A stretch of 64,000 nucleotides of DNA from JAJDOD01 sp039024895 (GCA_039024895.1 JBCCPJ010000003.1:62001-126000); one strand, 5' to 3'; positions 1 to 8,424 are shown, numbered from the stretch's first letter. Notes: generated by a model not told the origin, from the letters alone. Program-made: numbers and translations.

Positions 1-152
1 ACGGCGAGGGCGATGCGTCGACGCCATTCGGCGGGTATAAACTCTCCGGCTTTGGCGGGCGCGACAACGGTGTCCATGCCTTCGATCAATACACTGAGAT
101 CAAAACAGTCTGGATTGATCTTACGGATCCCGCTGAGATGGAGCATCTTTAA
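1..152 (+). CDS. Aldehyde dehydrogenase, C-terminal fragment (cut by window edge)
   Basis: Reading frame 3 is open from the window edge to a TAA at 150-152 and gives about 49 residues. It contains PFGGYKLSGFGGRDNG, the conserved C-terminal segment of NAD(P)-dependent aldehyde dehydrogenases, and ends in EIKTVWIDL, a tail typical of the gamma-glutamyl-aminobutyraldehyde/betaine aldehyde dehydrogenase group. Only the end is present, so the substrate cannot be assigned. The stop overlaps the ATG of the next small frame (TAATG), so it is probably the upstream member of the operon with the MttB-family gene. An aldehyde dehydrogenase beside a methylamine/betaine-type methyltransferase fits catabolism of a quaternary amine, but that is inference. 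Confidence 0.85.
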   Translation, partial: GEGDASTPFGGYKLSGFGGRDNGVHAFDQYTEIKTVWIDLTDPAEMEHL

Positions 153-265
153 TGGCCTGTTTTCCGGACAAAAACCTGCTGTGGACCACAGGCAAACGCG
201 TCGCCAACGAAACGCTTGTTCTGCGCAAGCGGTTGCCGCTCAACCGATCCGGCATGCCGTCATGA
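152..265 (+). CDS. Possible 37-residue linking ORF between the aldehyde dehydrogenase and mttB-like genes
   Basis: A short frame starts with ATG at 152, overlapping the aldehyde dehydrogenase stop (TAATG). GGAG stands eight bases upstream. It ends in a TGA that overlaps the best ATG of the methyltransferase (ATGA at 262-265). The product begins MACFPDKNLLW and is Arg/Lys-rich, with no recognisable domain. Overlap at both ends together with a ribosome-binding site suggests it is translated and couples the two large genes, because the methyltransferase ATG has no good Shine-Dalgarno sequence of its own. It may instead be only a coupling leader or a chance frame. Confidence 0.35.
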   Translation: MACFPDKNLLWTTGKRVANETLVLRKRLPLNRSGMPS

Positions 266-1812
266 CGAGCGCGGCGGTAGGCAAAGTGCGTCGCGGCAGA
301 GGCGCGCGTCGGGCAGACCGCCAAACGCGCGATACAACCATGTTGCCCGCTTTGAAAAGCCGATTGCCGCTGACCGAACCAATGGATCAAGGGCAGATTG
401 AACGTATCGACGCCGCCTCGATGCACATTCTCGAAAACGTGGGCGTCATCTTTCGTGACGATATTGCGCTGGCGGATTGGACCGCCGCTGGCGCGAAAGT
501 TGTGGGCGAGCGCGTCTTCTTTGACCGTGATCACGTTCGGGAACTGATTGCTTCAATCCCCGAGACCTTCACATTCTACGCCCGAAACCCGTCACGCAAT
601 CTTCCCTTTGGCAAAGATCATTCGATATTCGTGCCCATGACTGGCGCGCCTTATCTTCGGGATCTGGACGATGTGCGCCGTGCGCCCACGCTCGACGACC
701 TCGCCACGTTTCACAAGTTGAGCCACATGCTGCCCGCAATGCACTCATCGGCGCATCATATCGTTGAACCGATGGATCACCCGATCAGCCATCGACATCT
801 GCGCATTACGTATTCTTCAATGAAGCACTCCGACAAAACGTTCATGGGCATGACCACAAGTCCCAGGAATGCGGAAGACGTTATCGAGATGTGCAAGGTG
901 CTGTTTGGAGAAGACTTTTTGGAGACACACGCGGTCGTCACGGGTAACTGCAACGGAAATTCGCCGCTTGTCTGGGACGAAACCATGCTTGGGGCGATGC
1001 GCGCATTTTGCCGGGCGAACCAGCCGGTGCTTTGCTCTCCCTTCGTGCTGGGCGGGGCGAACACGCCTGCCTCTGTCGCGCCGAGCGTGGCGCAGCTCAA
1101 TGCGGAGGCTCTGTCGGCTTTGGCCTACACACAGGTCATCCGAAAGGGATGTCCGGCGATATATGGGCATTACCTCTCAACGGTTTCCATGAAGTCCGGT
1201 GCGCCAATGGCAGGCACGCCCGAGATCAGCCTCATGAACTTCATGATCGGGCAAATGGCGCGCCATTATGGCGTCCCCTGGCGCACATCGAACACATTGG
1301 GCGGGGCGAAAACATTTGATGCGCAAGCGGGGTATGAAAGTGCCACCACGTTGCAGGCAGTTATCATGGCAGGGGCCAATTATATCTGGCATTCGGCGGG
1401 CTGGAACGAAGCAGGTATGCACTGCTCGATTGCGAAGTTCCTTGTCGATGCCGAACAATGCGCCATGGCCTATCGAATGGCAGAGGGAATCCGCTGGGAC
1501 GATTTCGATATGGCGCTTGATGCGGTGAGCGAGATAGGACCTGGCGGGCATTACCTCGGGCATCCCCATACATTAGAGAACTTTCAGCGCGCCTTTTATA
1601 TGCCTGAACTCTTTGATAATTCGTCCATTGAGCAGTGGCAGGCAGAAGGCGCTGCCGAGATCACGGAACGCGCACTTGTAGAAGCGCGGCAAATGCTGAA
1701 CGACTATGAGCAGCCCTATCTCGACCCGGCACGCGACGAGGCATTGCGCGACTTTATTGCACGGCGTGAGCGCGAAATACCGGCCGTTGATGCGCTCAAT
1801 CAAGATCACTGA
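262..1812 (+). CDS. Trimethylamine methyltransferase (MttB) superfamily protein, non-pyrrolysine type
   Basis: About 516 residues, the usual length for the MttB superfamily, in which members transfer a methyl group from a quaternary or tertiary amine to a corrinoid protein. The ATG at 262 gives the family's typical Arg/Gly-rich N-terminus (VRRGRGARRADRQTR). It is followed by the conserved start of the barrel (ERIDAASMHILENVGVIFRDD), and later by TGNCNGNSPL and a GGxxxAGFPxxG-like region. The open frame extends upstream to 13, but that part lies over the aldehyde dehydrogenase and the linking ORF, so the later start is preferred. There is no in-frame TAG, so it is not the pyrrolysine enzyme. 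Characterised relatives act on glycine betaine, proline betaine or carnitine; the substrate here is unknown. It overlaps the next FAD oxidoreductase by one base, implying a shared pathway. Confidence 0.9.
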   Translation: MTSAAVGKVRRGRGARRADRQTRDTTMLPALKSRLPLTEPMDQGQIERIDAASMHILENVGVIFRDDIALADWTAAGAKVVGERVFFDRDHVRELIASIPETFTFYARNPSRNLPFGKDHSIFVPMTGAPYLRDLDDVRRAPTLDDLATFHKLSHMLPAMHSSAHHIVEPMDHPISHRHLRITYSSMKHSDKTFMGMTTSPRNAEDVIEMCKVLFGEDFLETHAVVTGNCNGNSPLVWDETMLGAMRAFCRANQPVLCSPFVLGGANTPASVAPSVAQLNAEALSALAYTQVIRKGCPAIYGHYLSTVSMKSGAPMAGTPEISLMNFMIGQMARHYGVPWRTSNTLGGAKTFDAQAGYESATTLQAVIMAGANYIWHSAGWNEAGMHCSIAKFLVDAEQCAMAYRMAEGIRWDDFDMALDAVSEIGPGGHYLGHPHTLENFQRAFYMPELFDNSSIEQWQAEGAAEITERALVEARQMLNDYEQPYLDPARDEALRDFIARREREIPAVDALNQDH

Positions 1813-3140
1813 TGGAGGTGACGCGTCTTCCTCGGGACCCCGGACCCGCAGCATGGAACAGGTTGTTGCCAGAGGCCGCACCAGCGACGCCGCTTGAGGG
1901 TGCGACAACAGCGGACTGGCTGATCATCGGCGCAGGATTTGCCGGGCTGGCTGCGGCGCGTCGTCTTTCGCAGAACTGCCCCGGCGACAGGATCACCATT
2001 CTCGACGCCACACAGGTTGGCGAAGGGCCCGCAGGTCGGAACTCCGGCTTCATGATCGACCTCCCCCACGACCTGGCGTCCGATGGCTACAGTGGCGCCC
2101 TCGACCGTGACCGTGCGCAAACGGCAGACAACCGCCTTGCCATCGCTTTCGCTGAGGAGATGTTTGAAGACTTTGGACTGCCGGAAGAGACGTTTCGCAA
2201 GACCGGCAAAGTCAATGCCGCCGCAACGGCTAAAGGCGCGCGCATAAATTCAGAGTATGCGCGACATCTCGCGGCGCTCGATGAACCGCATGAGCAGATG
2301 AGTGCGAAAGACATGCAAGAGATGACCGGCATCGACTACTATCGAAGCGGGCTATTCACACCCGGTGCCGTGACCATTCAGCCCGCGATGTTCATCCGCG
2401 GCATCGCCGAAGGCCTTCGGTCGAACCGTATGAGCTTGCACGAGAACAGCCCAGTAATACGTTTGGAGCGGCGCGGAGATTGGGTTGCGACCACGCTCAA
2501 GGGTCAGGTCACCGCGCCGCGTGTTATCCTCGCCGTCAACGGTCATTTGAACAGCTTTGGCTTTGCCCAAGGTCGTCTGATGCACGTTTTTACCTATGCA
2601 TCGATGACCCGCGCCCTCACGCCGGTTGAAGCTGCGCGTCTAGGCGGGCACGCCCATTGGGGTGTCTTACCTGCTGATCCGCAGGGCACGACAGTGCGTC
2701 GCATAAACGGCGTTGGGGGTGTCCGAATTGTCGTGCGCAATCGCTTTACCTTCGATCCGTCTATGGAAGTGGAGGACCGCCGCATTGCCCGTGTCGCACG
2801 CGACCATGATGCGTCCTTTCGCGCGCGTTTTCCCGAGCTGGCGGGCGTTGAAATGGAGTATCGATGGGGCGGGCGGCTTTGCCTTTCTCTCAACGGTGTG
2901 CAGCTTGTTGCAGAAGTGGAGGAAGGTCTTTTTACCGCCTGTTGCCAAAACGGGCTTGGGACGACGCGCGGCACTTTGGCAGGAATGCTTGCCGCGGATT
3001 TGGCAACGGGGCGCCGTTCCGATGCGCTGAACCGTATAACGGATGCTGTGCCCAAACGGTTACCGCCTGAGGTGGTATCAAGGGTCGGAGCCAACCTGCG
3101 GCTTCGCTGGGGTGCATGGCGCGCGGGCGGTGAATTCTGA
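1812..3140 (+). CDS. FAD-dependent oxidoreductase (DAO family), partner of the MttB-family protein
   Basis: 442 residues. A dinucleotide-binding motif, GAGFAGLAAARRL, lies at about residues 40-52, followed by the DAO-family GRNSGFMID segment (FAD contact). A C-terminal FTACCQNGLGTTRGTLAGMLAADL resembles the second flavin-binding stretch of glycine-oxidase/GlpD-like enzymes. It should therefore oxidise an amine or N-methyl amino acid in the cytoplasm. The ATG overlaps the stop of the MttB-family gene by one base (TGATG), so the two are translated together. A methyltransferase plus amine oxidase pair suggests stepwise demethylation of a betaine, but the substrate cannot be read from sequence. 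Confidence 0.85.
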   Translation: MEVTRLPRDPGPAAWNRLLPEAAPATPLEGATTADWLIIGAGFAGLAAARRLSQNCPGDRITILDATQVGEGPAGRNSGFMIDLPHDLASDGYSGALDRDRAQTADNRLAIAFAEEMFEDFGLPEETFRKTGKVNAAATAKGARINSEYARHLAALDEPHEQMSAKDMQEMTGIDYYRSGLFTPGAVTIQPAMFIRGIAEGLRSNRMSLHENSPVIRLERRGDWVATTLKGQVTAPRVILAVNGHLNSFGFAQGRLMHVFTYASMTRALTPVEAARLGGHAHWGVLPADPQGTTVRRINGVGGVRIVVRNRFTFDPSMEVEDRRIARVARDHDASFRARFPELAGVEMEYRWGGRLCLSLNGVQLVAEVEEGLFTACCQNGLGTTRGTLAGMLAADLATGRRSDALNRITDAVPKRLPPEVVSRVGANLRLRWGAWRAGGEF

Positions 3141-3226
3141 CGGTCCGCGCCGGTCGAACGGTGCATTAACGTTTTGCTTACCTCGCAAGCGCCTCATGGC
3201 GCCACGCGGACAAGTGGGGTCAAGCA

Positions 3227-4327
3227 ATGAAGGTAAATGGCAAGCAATACCGGTCAATTTGGTGGAACGCGGATGACGCGGTTCTTGAAATCATCGACCA
3301 GCGGTTTCTGCCTTTCCGCTTTGTGACGCAAGAAGTGCGAACCCTTGCGGAGTTTGATACAGCAATCTCTGAAATGCGCGTGCGCGGCGCGCCTTTGATC
3401 GGCGCGACAGCGGCATATGGCGTAGCGCGCGCCATGGCGGATAATCCCTCCAACGACAGTCTTGCGGCGGTTTGCGCGCGCCTTATGGCAACGCGTCCGA
3501 CGGCGGTAAACCTTCGCTGGGCGCTTGATCGGTGCAGCGCAGCGTTGTTCCCTCTGCCGGGGTCGCTGCGCGCGGCGGCTGCCCTCCAGCTTGCCCACGA
3601 TATCGCAGAGGAAGACATTCAACTGAACCGTCAAATTGGCGTCCACGGTTTGGCACTGATCGAAGAAATCGCCTCCAAGAAGCCAAAGGGCGAGCCCGTT
3701 CGCATATTGACCCATTGCAATGCAGGATGGCTTGCCACGGTTGATTGGGGCACTGCCACCTCCCCAATCTATCAAGCGCATGATGCCGGTTTCGATTTAC
3801 ACGTTTGGGTCGATGAGACACGACCACGCAATCAGGGCGCGTTGACCGCGTGGGAACTCGGTCGGCACGGTGTTCCCCATAGCTATGTGACGGATAATGC
3901 GGGCGGGCATCTGATGCAGCACGGTTTGGTGGATATGGTGATTGTCGGGACCGATCGGACAACGCGAACAGGCGATGTCTGCAACAAGATCGGCACCTAT
4001 CTGAAGGCGCTCGCGGCAAAAGACAATGGCGTGCCCTTCTATGTGGCGTTGCCTTCGCCGACCATTGACTGGACGATTGGGGAGGGTGTTTCGGGCATCC
4101 CAATTGAGGAGCGCGACGCCCAAGAAGTCACCCATATTCAAGGGGTCATGGACGACGGGAAAATTGGTACCGTTGACATGGTTCCACGCGGCTCTCAGGT
4201 CAGAAACCCGGCATTCGATGTGACACCGGCCCGTCTCGTCACCGGGTTAATAACGGAGCGCGGCGTCACGACGGCGAGTGCCGAAGGGCTGGCAAATCTG
4301 TTCCCGGAGATGGCTTTGGCCGCTTAA
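3227..4327 (+). CDS. mtnA: S-methyl-5-thioribose-1-phosphate isomerase
   Basis: 366 residues, full length for MtnA, which converts 5-methylthioribose-1-phosphate to 5-methylthioribulose-1-phosphate in methionine salvage. Family blocks are all present: MRVRGAPLIGATAAYG near residue 50, HCNAGWLATVDWGTA with the catalytic Cys at about 164, WVDETRPRNQGALTAWEL near 195, and VGTDRTTRTGDVCNKIGT with the catalytic Asp at about 243. A GGGG stretch precedes the ATG at 3227. The stop overlaps the ATG of a class II aldolase (TAATG), which points to salvage through an aldolase rather than the classical MtnB-MtnC-MtnD route; none of those genes is in the window. Some MtnA proteins also isomerise 5-deoxyribose-1-phosphate. 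Confidence 0.96.
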   Translation: MKVNGKQYRSIWWNADDAVLEIIDQRFLPFRFVTQEVRTLAEFDTAISEMRVRGAPLIGATAAYGVARAMADNPSNDSLAAVCARLMATRPTAVNLRWALDRCSAALFPLPGSLRAAAALQLAHDIAEEDIQLNRQIGVHGLALIEEIASKKPKGEPVRILTHCNAGWLATVDWGTATSPIYQAHDAGFDLHVWVDETRPRNQGALTAWELGRHGVPHSYVTDNAGGHLMQHGLVDMVIVGTDRTTRTGDVCNKIGTYLKALAAKDNGVPFYVALPSPTIDWTIGEGVSGIPIEERDAQEVTHIQGVMDDGKIGTVDMVPRGSQVRNPAFDVTPARLVTGLITERGVTTASAEGLANLFPEMALAA

Positions 4328-5004
4328 TGATGGCGTTGCACCCGTTAACGTTGGAAGACAATTCGGAGACGCGAAGCGCTGTGATCGATGCCTGTTTGTG
4401 GATGCGGGATTGCGGCTTGAATGTCGGCACGGCGGGCAATGTATCCGTTCGTGTCGGGACGGGTGTGCTCATAACGCCGTCCGGGGTGCCCTACGAGTTT
4501 CTAACGCCCGAGATGCTTCAGTTTGTTCCCAGGAAAGGTGACCCCATCGGTCGTGGTCCCTACCGCCCTTCGTCGGAATGGCGCTTCCATCAATCAATCC
4601 TGTCGAAAAGACCCGATATGGTCGCTGTCGTCCACGCGCATCCTCGGCACGCAACAGCCTTGGCCATTCAGCGCCGTTTCTTGCCGGCTTGCCATTACAT
4701 GATCGCGGCTTTCGGTGGCCATGACGTGCCGCTTGTACCCTATGCGCGGTTCGGCAGCACAGAGCTTGCACGGGACGCAGCGACGGCCATGGAAGAGCGT
4801 ACGGGCTGCCTCTTGGCCAACCATGGCGCTATTACTGCCGGAGAAACCCTTGAGCGCGCGCTATGGCGTATGCAAGAACTCGAAACGCTAGCGGAAATGC
4901 TCATCCTCGCGGAAACCTGCGGCACGCCTGTTATTTTAAGTGAGACCGATATCGCCGATGTCGGTGAGGCCTTCGCCAGTTACAGTAATGAGATGCCAGG
5001 GTAG
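4327..5004 (+). CDS. Class II aldolase/adducin family protein, probable 5-(methylthio)ribulose-1-phosphate aldolase (Ald2-like)
   Basis: 225 residues with the L-fuculose-phosphate aldolase fold. Visible zinc and catalytic residues are Glu84 in PSSEWRFHQS, His103 and His105 in VVHAHPRHA, and the third His in LLANHGAITAG at about 166. It is coupled to mtnA by a one-base overlap. MtnB dehydratase belongs to the same superfamily, but an mtnA-aldolase pair without mtnC/mtnD is the arrangement of the DHAP shunt, where Ald2 cleaves 5-(methylthio)ribulose-1-phosphate or 5-deoxyribulose-1-phosphate to DHAP and an aldehyde. The choice between aldolase and MtnB rests on context and needs a tree to settle. 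Confidence 0.85.
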   Translation: MMALHPLTLEDNSETRSAVIDACLWMRDCGLNVGTAGNVSVRVGTGVLITPSGVPYEFLTPEMLQFVPRKGDPIGRGPYRPSSEWRFHQSILSKRPDMVAVVHAHPRHATALAIQRRFLPACHYMIAAFGGHDVPLVPYARFGSTELARDAATAMEERTGCLLANHGAITAGETLERALWRMQELETLAEMLILAETCGTPVILSETDIADVGEAFASYSNEMPG

Positions 5005-5079
5005 GTATGTACGCGAACGCGGGCATTTGGGAGCGGCCGGTGCTGGCCGTCTAGCCATGCAAATGGGCGGCCGGTTTCT

Positions 5080-5502
5080 TTAAAGACCATGGTCCTTTCT
5101 GCGATGGGAAAGAAAGTCGCGGACATCGAGCAGTTCTTTTGCCTGCATCGACACATAGACCAAGGCCATATTCGTGCGCTCCTGAACCTTGGCCCCGGGA
5201 AATGGCATGTAGCTAAGCTCGCGGGTTCCAAAAGACGGTGAGGCCGTTCCAACCTGCCACTCGGTCTTCAATTCCACATCGACCAGTTTAAGCGCCGTAT
5301 CCCCGCCGCTGCCCGGGCGTTCGAACGGCACCCCTGCAAGGCGGAGATAGGCAGTCTTGTCGGCCGCCTGCACGAACCCGTCGATGAACTGGGAGGCAAG
5401 CACCTGAAGTTCTGCAGCATCGTCCTCCGGGGGCAAGTGGCTGTGCAGATGGTCATCCGCGTGATTATGGCCGATATGACCGTTTACAATGTCATGGGGC
5501 AT
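5080..5502 (-). CDS. Small protein with His-rich N-terminus, downstream of the guanidine hydrolase gene
   Basis: 140 residues with no family I recognise. Seven histidines fall in the first 22 residues (H3, 9, 12, 14, 18, 20, 22), followed by an acidic PPEDD linker and an apparently globular, membrane-free domain of about 110 residues. A strong AGGAGTGG lies eight bases before the ATG. It is the last gene of the riboswitch-led operon, 120 bases after the ureohydrolase stop. The known guanidine hydrolase needs nickel and HypA/HypB-type helpers, and none is seen here. A metal-delivery or storage role for this protein is therefore a reasonable guess, but only a guess. Confidence 0.75.
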   Translation of the reverse strand: MPHDIVNGHIGHNHADDHLHSHLPPEDDAAELQVLASQFIDGFVQAADKTAYLRLAGVPFERPGSGGDTALKLVDVELKTEWQVGTASPSFGTRELSYMPFPGAKVQERTNMALVYVSMQAKELLDVRDFLSHRRKDHGL

Positions 5503-5622
5503 GGTTTGCCACTCCTGTTGCGCCGGCTTTGCTGTCGCCCTGTGTGAGAGCTTTCGTCGCGCAAGCTCCCCAACGTGTTTTGGGGCCGATGGATGCCACG
5601 AGCCGTGCGATTATCTTTAGAG

Positions 5623-6867
5623 CTATTTCGCATTCGACCAACGTTTACCGGAGAACTCGCCATGCGGGATCGTAACCGGCTTGTCGATATGCGACTTGTG
5701 CTTGCCAAGATTGCCGCTTGCGACCAGTGAGCCTAGCACATCCACGATAACGCGTGTTCCCATTAGAGCGGTGATGTCCGAGGTGTCATAGGGCGGAGAG
5801 ACCTCCACCAACTCCATGCCGCAGATGCCTTCCGCCGCGACTTTCGACGCCAGCGCAAGGGCTTCCCGTGGCAGGAACCCACCAGGTTCTGGCCAGCCGG
5901 TGCCAGGGACAAAACCGCAATCAATACTATCGATGTCAAAGGACATGTAGACCATGTCGACGCCGTCCCATGCCATCTCGAGCGCCATTTCGGCGGTTTT
6001 GTCGATGCCCATCGCTTCCATATCGGACATAGTGATGATGTTGGTTTCGCGCTCACGGGCGACCTTGACTGCTTCGCGGGGAACCTGCCAGCCACCGATG
6101 CCGACCTGGACCAGGTTTTTGGCGGGAACATTCGGCAGGTTTGTCGAGTGAAACCAAGGGGTCGTATGCATGCGTTCATCCAGGTCTTTTTCCTGAATGT
6201 CGGCGTGCCGGTCGAAATGGACAATGCCAATCTTCTTCGACGTACATTCGGCGATCCCACGGACGCAGGGGAAGCCGATGGAATGATCGCCGCCGATCAT
6301 CACGGGCAAGCTGCCGGACGAAAACACATGGCTCACGGCGCGGCTGATTTGATCGAAGCTTTTTTCCAGATTGGCCGGGATCGTGAACACATCACCGGCG
6401 TCGCAGAGCGTCATTTGCTCGCGTAGGTCGATCCCCATTTCGTAGTTATAGGGCGTATAAAGTGCGCTGATCTTACGGACCCCCTGCGGCCCGAAACGGG
6501 TGCCAGGCCGGTATGTCGTACCGCCGTCAAAAGGGATGCCAAGCACTGTGGCATCGTAGTCCTTCACCTCGGTGACATCTTCGGCATAGGGCGCCTTCAG
6601 AAACGTATTGATCCCGGCATAGTGGGGCAGCTCACCACGCGCGAAGGTGGGGATCGACTTGTCTTCGATGCTGTCGGCACCGGTCAGCCCCATCCGAAGA
6701 GCCCAGCGACGCTCTTCGTCCCAGCGGCCTTCCGGGATATCCGCCTCGGCTTTCATCGACTTCCAACCCTGCAACTTCGTCAGATCGGGATGGTGATTTC
6801 GGCGGTCAGAATGGTTGTGATCGAGCGGGTGGTGTGATCGGGAGCGATCACGCGGGGCGAAGAACAT
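5623..6867 (-). CDS. gdmH: Agmatinase-family ureohydrolase, probable nickel-dependent guanidine hydrolase (GdmH)
   Basis: 414 residues in the arginase/agmatinase fold. Dinuclear metal ligands are His195 in GGDHSIGF, Asp219/His221/Asp223 in HFDRHADIQ, and Asp311/Asp313 in SFDIDSIDCGFVPGTG. The ATG at 6867 has a textbook GGAGG six bases upstream and overlaps the ABC ATPase gene by 20 bases. The extended N-terminus carries six His between residues 12 and 26, unusual for agmatinase. The operon is headed by a guanidine-I riboswitch and encodes a NitT/TauT-type importer. This matches the GdmH (Sll1077-type) clusters that hydrolyse guanidine to urea and ammonia. Sequence alone would allow agmatinase; the riboswitch makes guanidine the likely substrate. 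Confidence 0.85.
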   Translation of the reverse strand: MFFAPRDRSRSHHPLDHNHSDRRNHHPDLTKLQGWKSMKAEADIPEGRWDEERRWALRMGLTGADSIEDKSIPTFARGELPHYAGINTFLKAPYAEDVTEVKDYDATVLGIPFDGGTTYRPGTRFGPQGVRKISALYTPYNYEMGIDLREQMTLCDAGDVFTIPANLEKSFDQISRAVSHVFSSGSLPVMIGGDHSIGFPCVRGIAECTSKKIGIVHFDRHADIQEKDLDERMHTTPWFHSTNLPNVPAKNLVQVGIGGWQVPREAVKVARERETNIITMSDMEAMGIDKTAEMALEMAWDGVDMVYMSFDIDSIDCGFVPGTGWPEPGGFLPREALALASKVAAEGICGMELVEVSPPYDTSDITALMGTRVIVDVLGSLVASGNLGKHKSHIDKPVTIPHGEFSGKRWSNAK

Positions 6868-7615
6868 TGGTTTCCTCCGAGATGCGTTGAAAGGGGATAC
6901 CGCCGTCGCGGGCATCGAAATCATAGGTGATGGTTGCCCCGAAGGCGTTCGGATCGGTGGGGTCCCAGCGAGGTTTGTCGAAGACCAGGACGCGGTCGCC
7001 CAACTTGAAACCTTCTTCGAGGTCGTGGGTTACCATAAAGACCGTCATCCCCGTTTCGGCTCTCAACTCTGTCAAAAAGTCATGCATTGACAGGCGTGTG
7101 CCAGGATCAAGCGCACCAAAAGGTTCGTCCAGCAGTAGAATGCGGGGTTTGGCTGTTAGCGCCTGTCCAATGGCGAGGCGCTGCTGCATGCCGCCAGATA
7201 AGGTTGCAGGGTATTGGTCGGCAACGTGATCAAGGCCAATGCGTCCCAGTGTTTCTTCCGACCGCTCGCGTGCCGCGCGCTTCTCAGCGCCGGAGAACCA
7301 CCCAAATCGCGCACGAAAGCTCTCCCCGGCGATAATGTTCTCGCGCACGGTCAGATGGGGAAAAACGGAGTAACGCTGAAACACAACACCGCGGTCGAGC
7401 CCGGGCTCCAAGGCAGGTGGGGCGTTGGCAACGCGAATTTCCCCCCGCGTTGGGCGCTCTTGCGCCAGCAGCAATCTCAGGAAGGTCGACTTACCGCATC
7501 CAGATGCACCGACGATGGAGATAAACTCGCCTTCATCAACCTCTACGTTGACGCGCTCCAAAATAGGTCGTTTTCCATAACTTTGAAAAATATTCTCGGC
7601 GGTGACAAAGCTCAC
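6848..7615 (-). CDS. ABC transporter ATP-binding protein (NitT/TauT type), guanidine importer
   Basis: 255 residues from a GTG at 7615, chosen because it overlaps the permease stop (GTGA) and has GGAGG seven bases before it. The longer open frame to 7810 lies over the permease. It contains Walker A GASGCGKST, Q-loop VVFQRYSVFPH, ABC signature LSGGMQQRLAIGQAL, Walker B ILLLDEPFGALD and an H-loop in MVTHDLEEGFKLGD. It energises uptake by the adjacent permease and binding protein. It resembles the urea-carboxylase-associated and guanidine transporter ATPases. The 3' end overlaps the ureohydrolase gene. Confidence 0.9.
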   Translation of the reverse strand: MSFVTAENIFQSYGKRPILERVNVEVDEGEFISIVGASGCGKSTFLRLLLAQERPTRGEIRVANAPPALEPGLDRGVVFQRYSVFPHLTVRENIIAGESFRARFGWFSGAEKRAARERSEETLGRIGLDHVADQYPATLSGGMQQRLAIGQALTAKPRILLLDEPFGALDPGTRLSMHDFLTELRAETGMTVFMVTHDLEEGFKLGDRVLVFDKPRWDPTDPNAFGATITYDFDARDGGIPFQRISEETNVLRPA

Positions 7616-8424
7616 AACCCAGCCTCCGTCCACGGGAACAAACGTCGGGAGAGTGAGCGCAAAGCGAGGTCCATCAGGAAGGCCAGTAGCGTGATCCAAA
7701 TGACATAGGTCAGGATGACATCCATAGCGAGGAAGCGGCGGACAAGGAAGATGCGGTAGCCCAAACCCTGTTCCGACGCGATGGCTTCTGCCGCGATCAG
7801 AAATAGCCACGCCGGACCGAGCGACAGGCGAACAGCCTGGATCAGTCGGGGCAAAAGCTGGGGGAGGGCGACCCGCAACGCAATCACCAGCGACGATGCC
7901 CCCAGTGTTTCCGCCTTCACAATCATCTCGCGCGGTATTTCCAGCACTCGGGCAGAGAGATCGCGGATAAGGAATGGCAATATGCCGACAATGATCAGAA
8001 CAACTTTGGAGAGTTCGCCCAGCCCAAACACGATGAACAGTATCGGCAGGACAGCAAGGGGCGGTATCATTGACAAGACAGCTACAAAGCCCGCCAGTGT
8101 TGACCGAACATGGGGCAAAAGCCCGATGAGTAGACCAATAATCGTTGCGAGAAAGGCCGCAATGCCGACCCCGAGAAAAAGCCTCATCAGGCTGGCGCCG
8201 GTATCATGCCAGAGCAGGATTTTCTCCGATCGACGATCTGGTTCTGTAAATAGCCGTTCGGCAGTGGCCGCTATCGTGGCCGGAGATGGTAACAACTTAT
8301 CTGCGGGGTTCGCCGCTAAACGGATTTCCGACCCGATGGAGTACGCGATGAAAACGAGAGCGAAGGGCAGGGCCATAAGCGCCGCTTTGAGAGCGACACC
8401 CGGTTGCCGGTTAATCAGACGCAT
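7612..8424 (-). CDS. ABC transporter permease (NitT/TauT type), guanidine importer
   Basis: 270 residues with about six hydrophobic segments. A binding-protein-dependent permease (EAA) motif appears as KAETLGASSLVIALRVALPQ near residue 170, the loop that docks on the ATPase. The first membrane span lies at residues 13-30, followed by a long periplasmic segment before SLMRLFLGVGIAAFLATIIG. It sits between the binding-protein and ATPase genes in the riboswitch-controlled operon, 30 bases after the binding-protein stop, and overlaps the ATPase start. Guanidine as substrate is inferred from the riboswitch. Confidence 0.9.
   Translation of the reverse strand: MRLINRQPGVALKAALMALPFALVFIAYSIGSEIRLAANPADKLLPSPATIAATAERLFTEPDRRSEKILLWHDTGASLMRLFLGVGIAAFLATIIGLLIGLLPHVRSTLAGFVAVLSMIPPLAVLPILFIVFGLGELSKVVLIIVGILPFLIRDLSARVLEIPREMIVKAETLGASSLVIALRVALPQLLPRLIQAVRLSLGPAWLFLIAAEAIASEQGLGYRIFLVRRFLAMDVILTYVIWITLLAFLMDLALRSLSRRLFPWTEAGL

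Noticed and set aside
13..261. Extended N-terminus of the MttB-family protein
   Set aside because: This stretch is the aldehyde dehydrogenase tail in another frame, which has clear family motifs; the family-typical RRGRGARR start follows the ATG at 262.
5623..6867. Arginine-derived polyamine role (true agmatinase)
   Set aside because: No arginine decarboxylase or polyamine gene is nearby, and a guanidine-I riboswitch heads the operon; kept only as an alternative.
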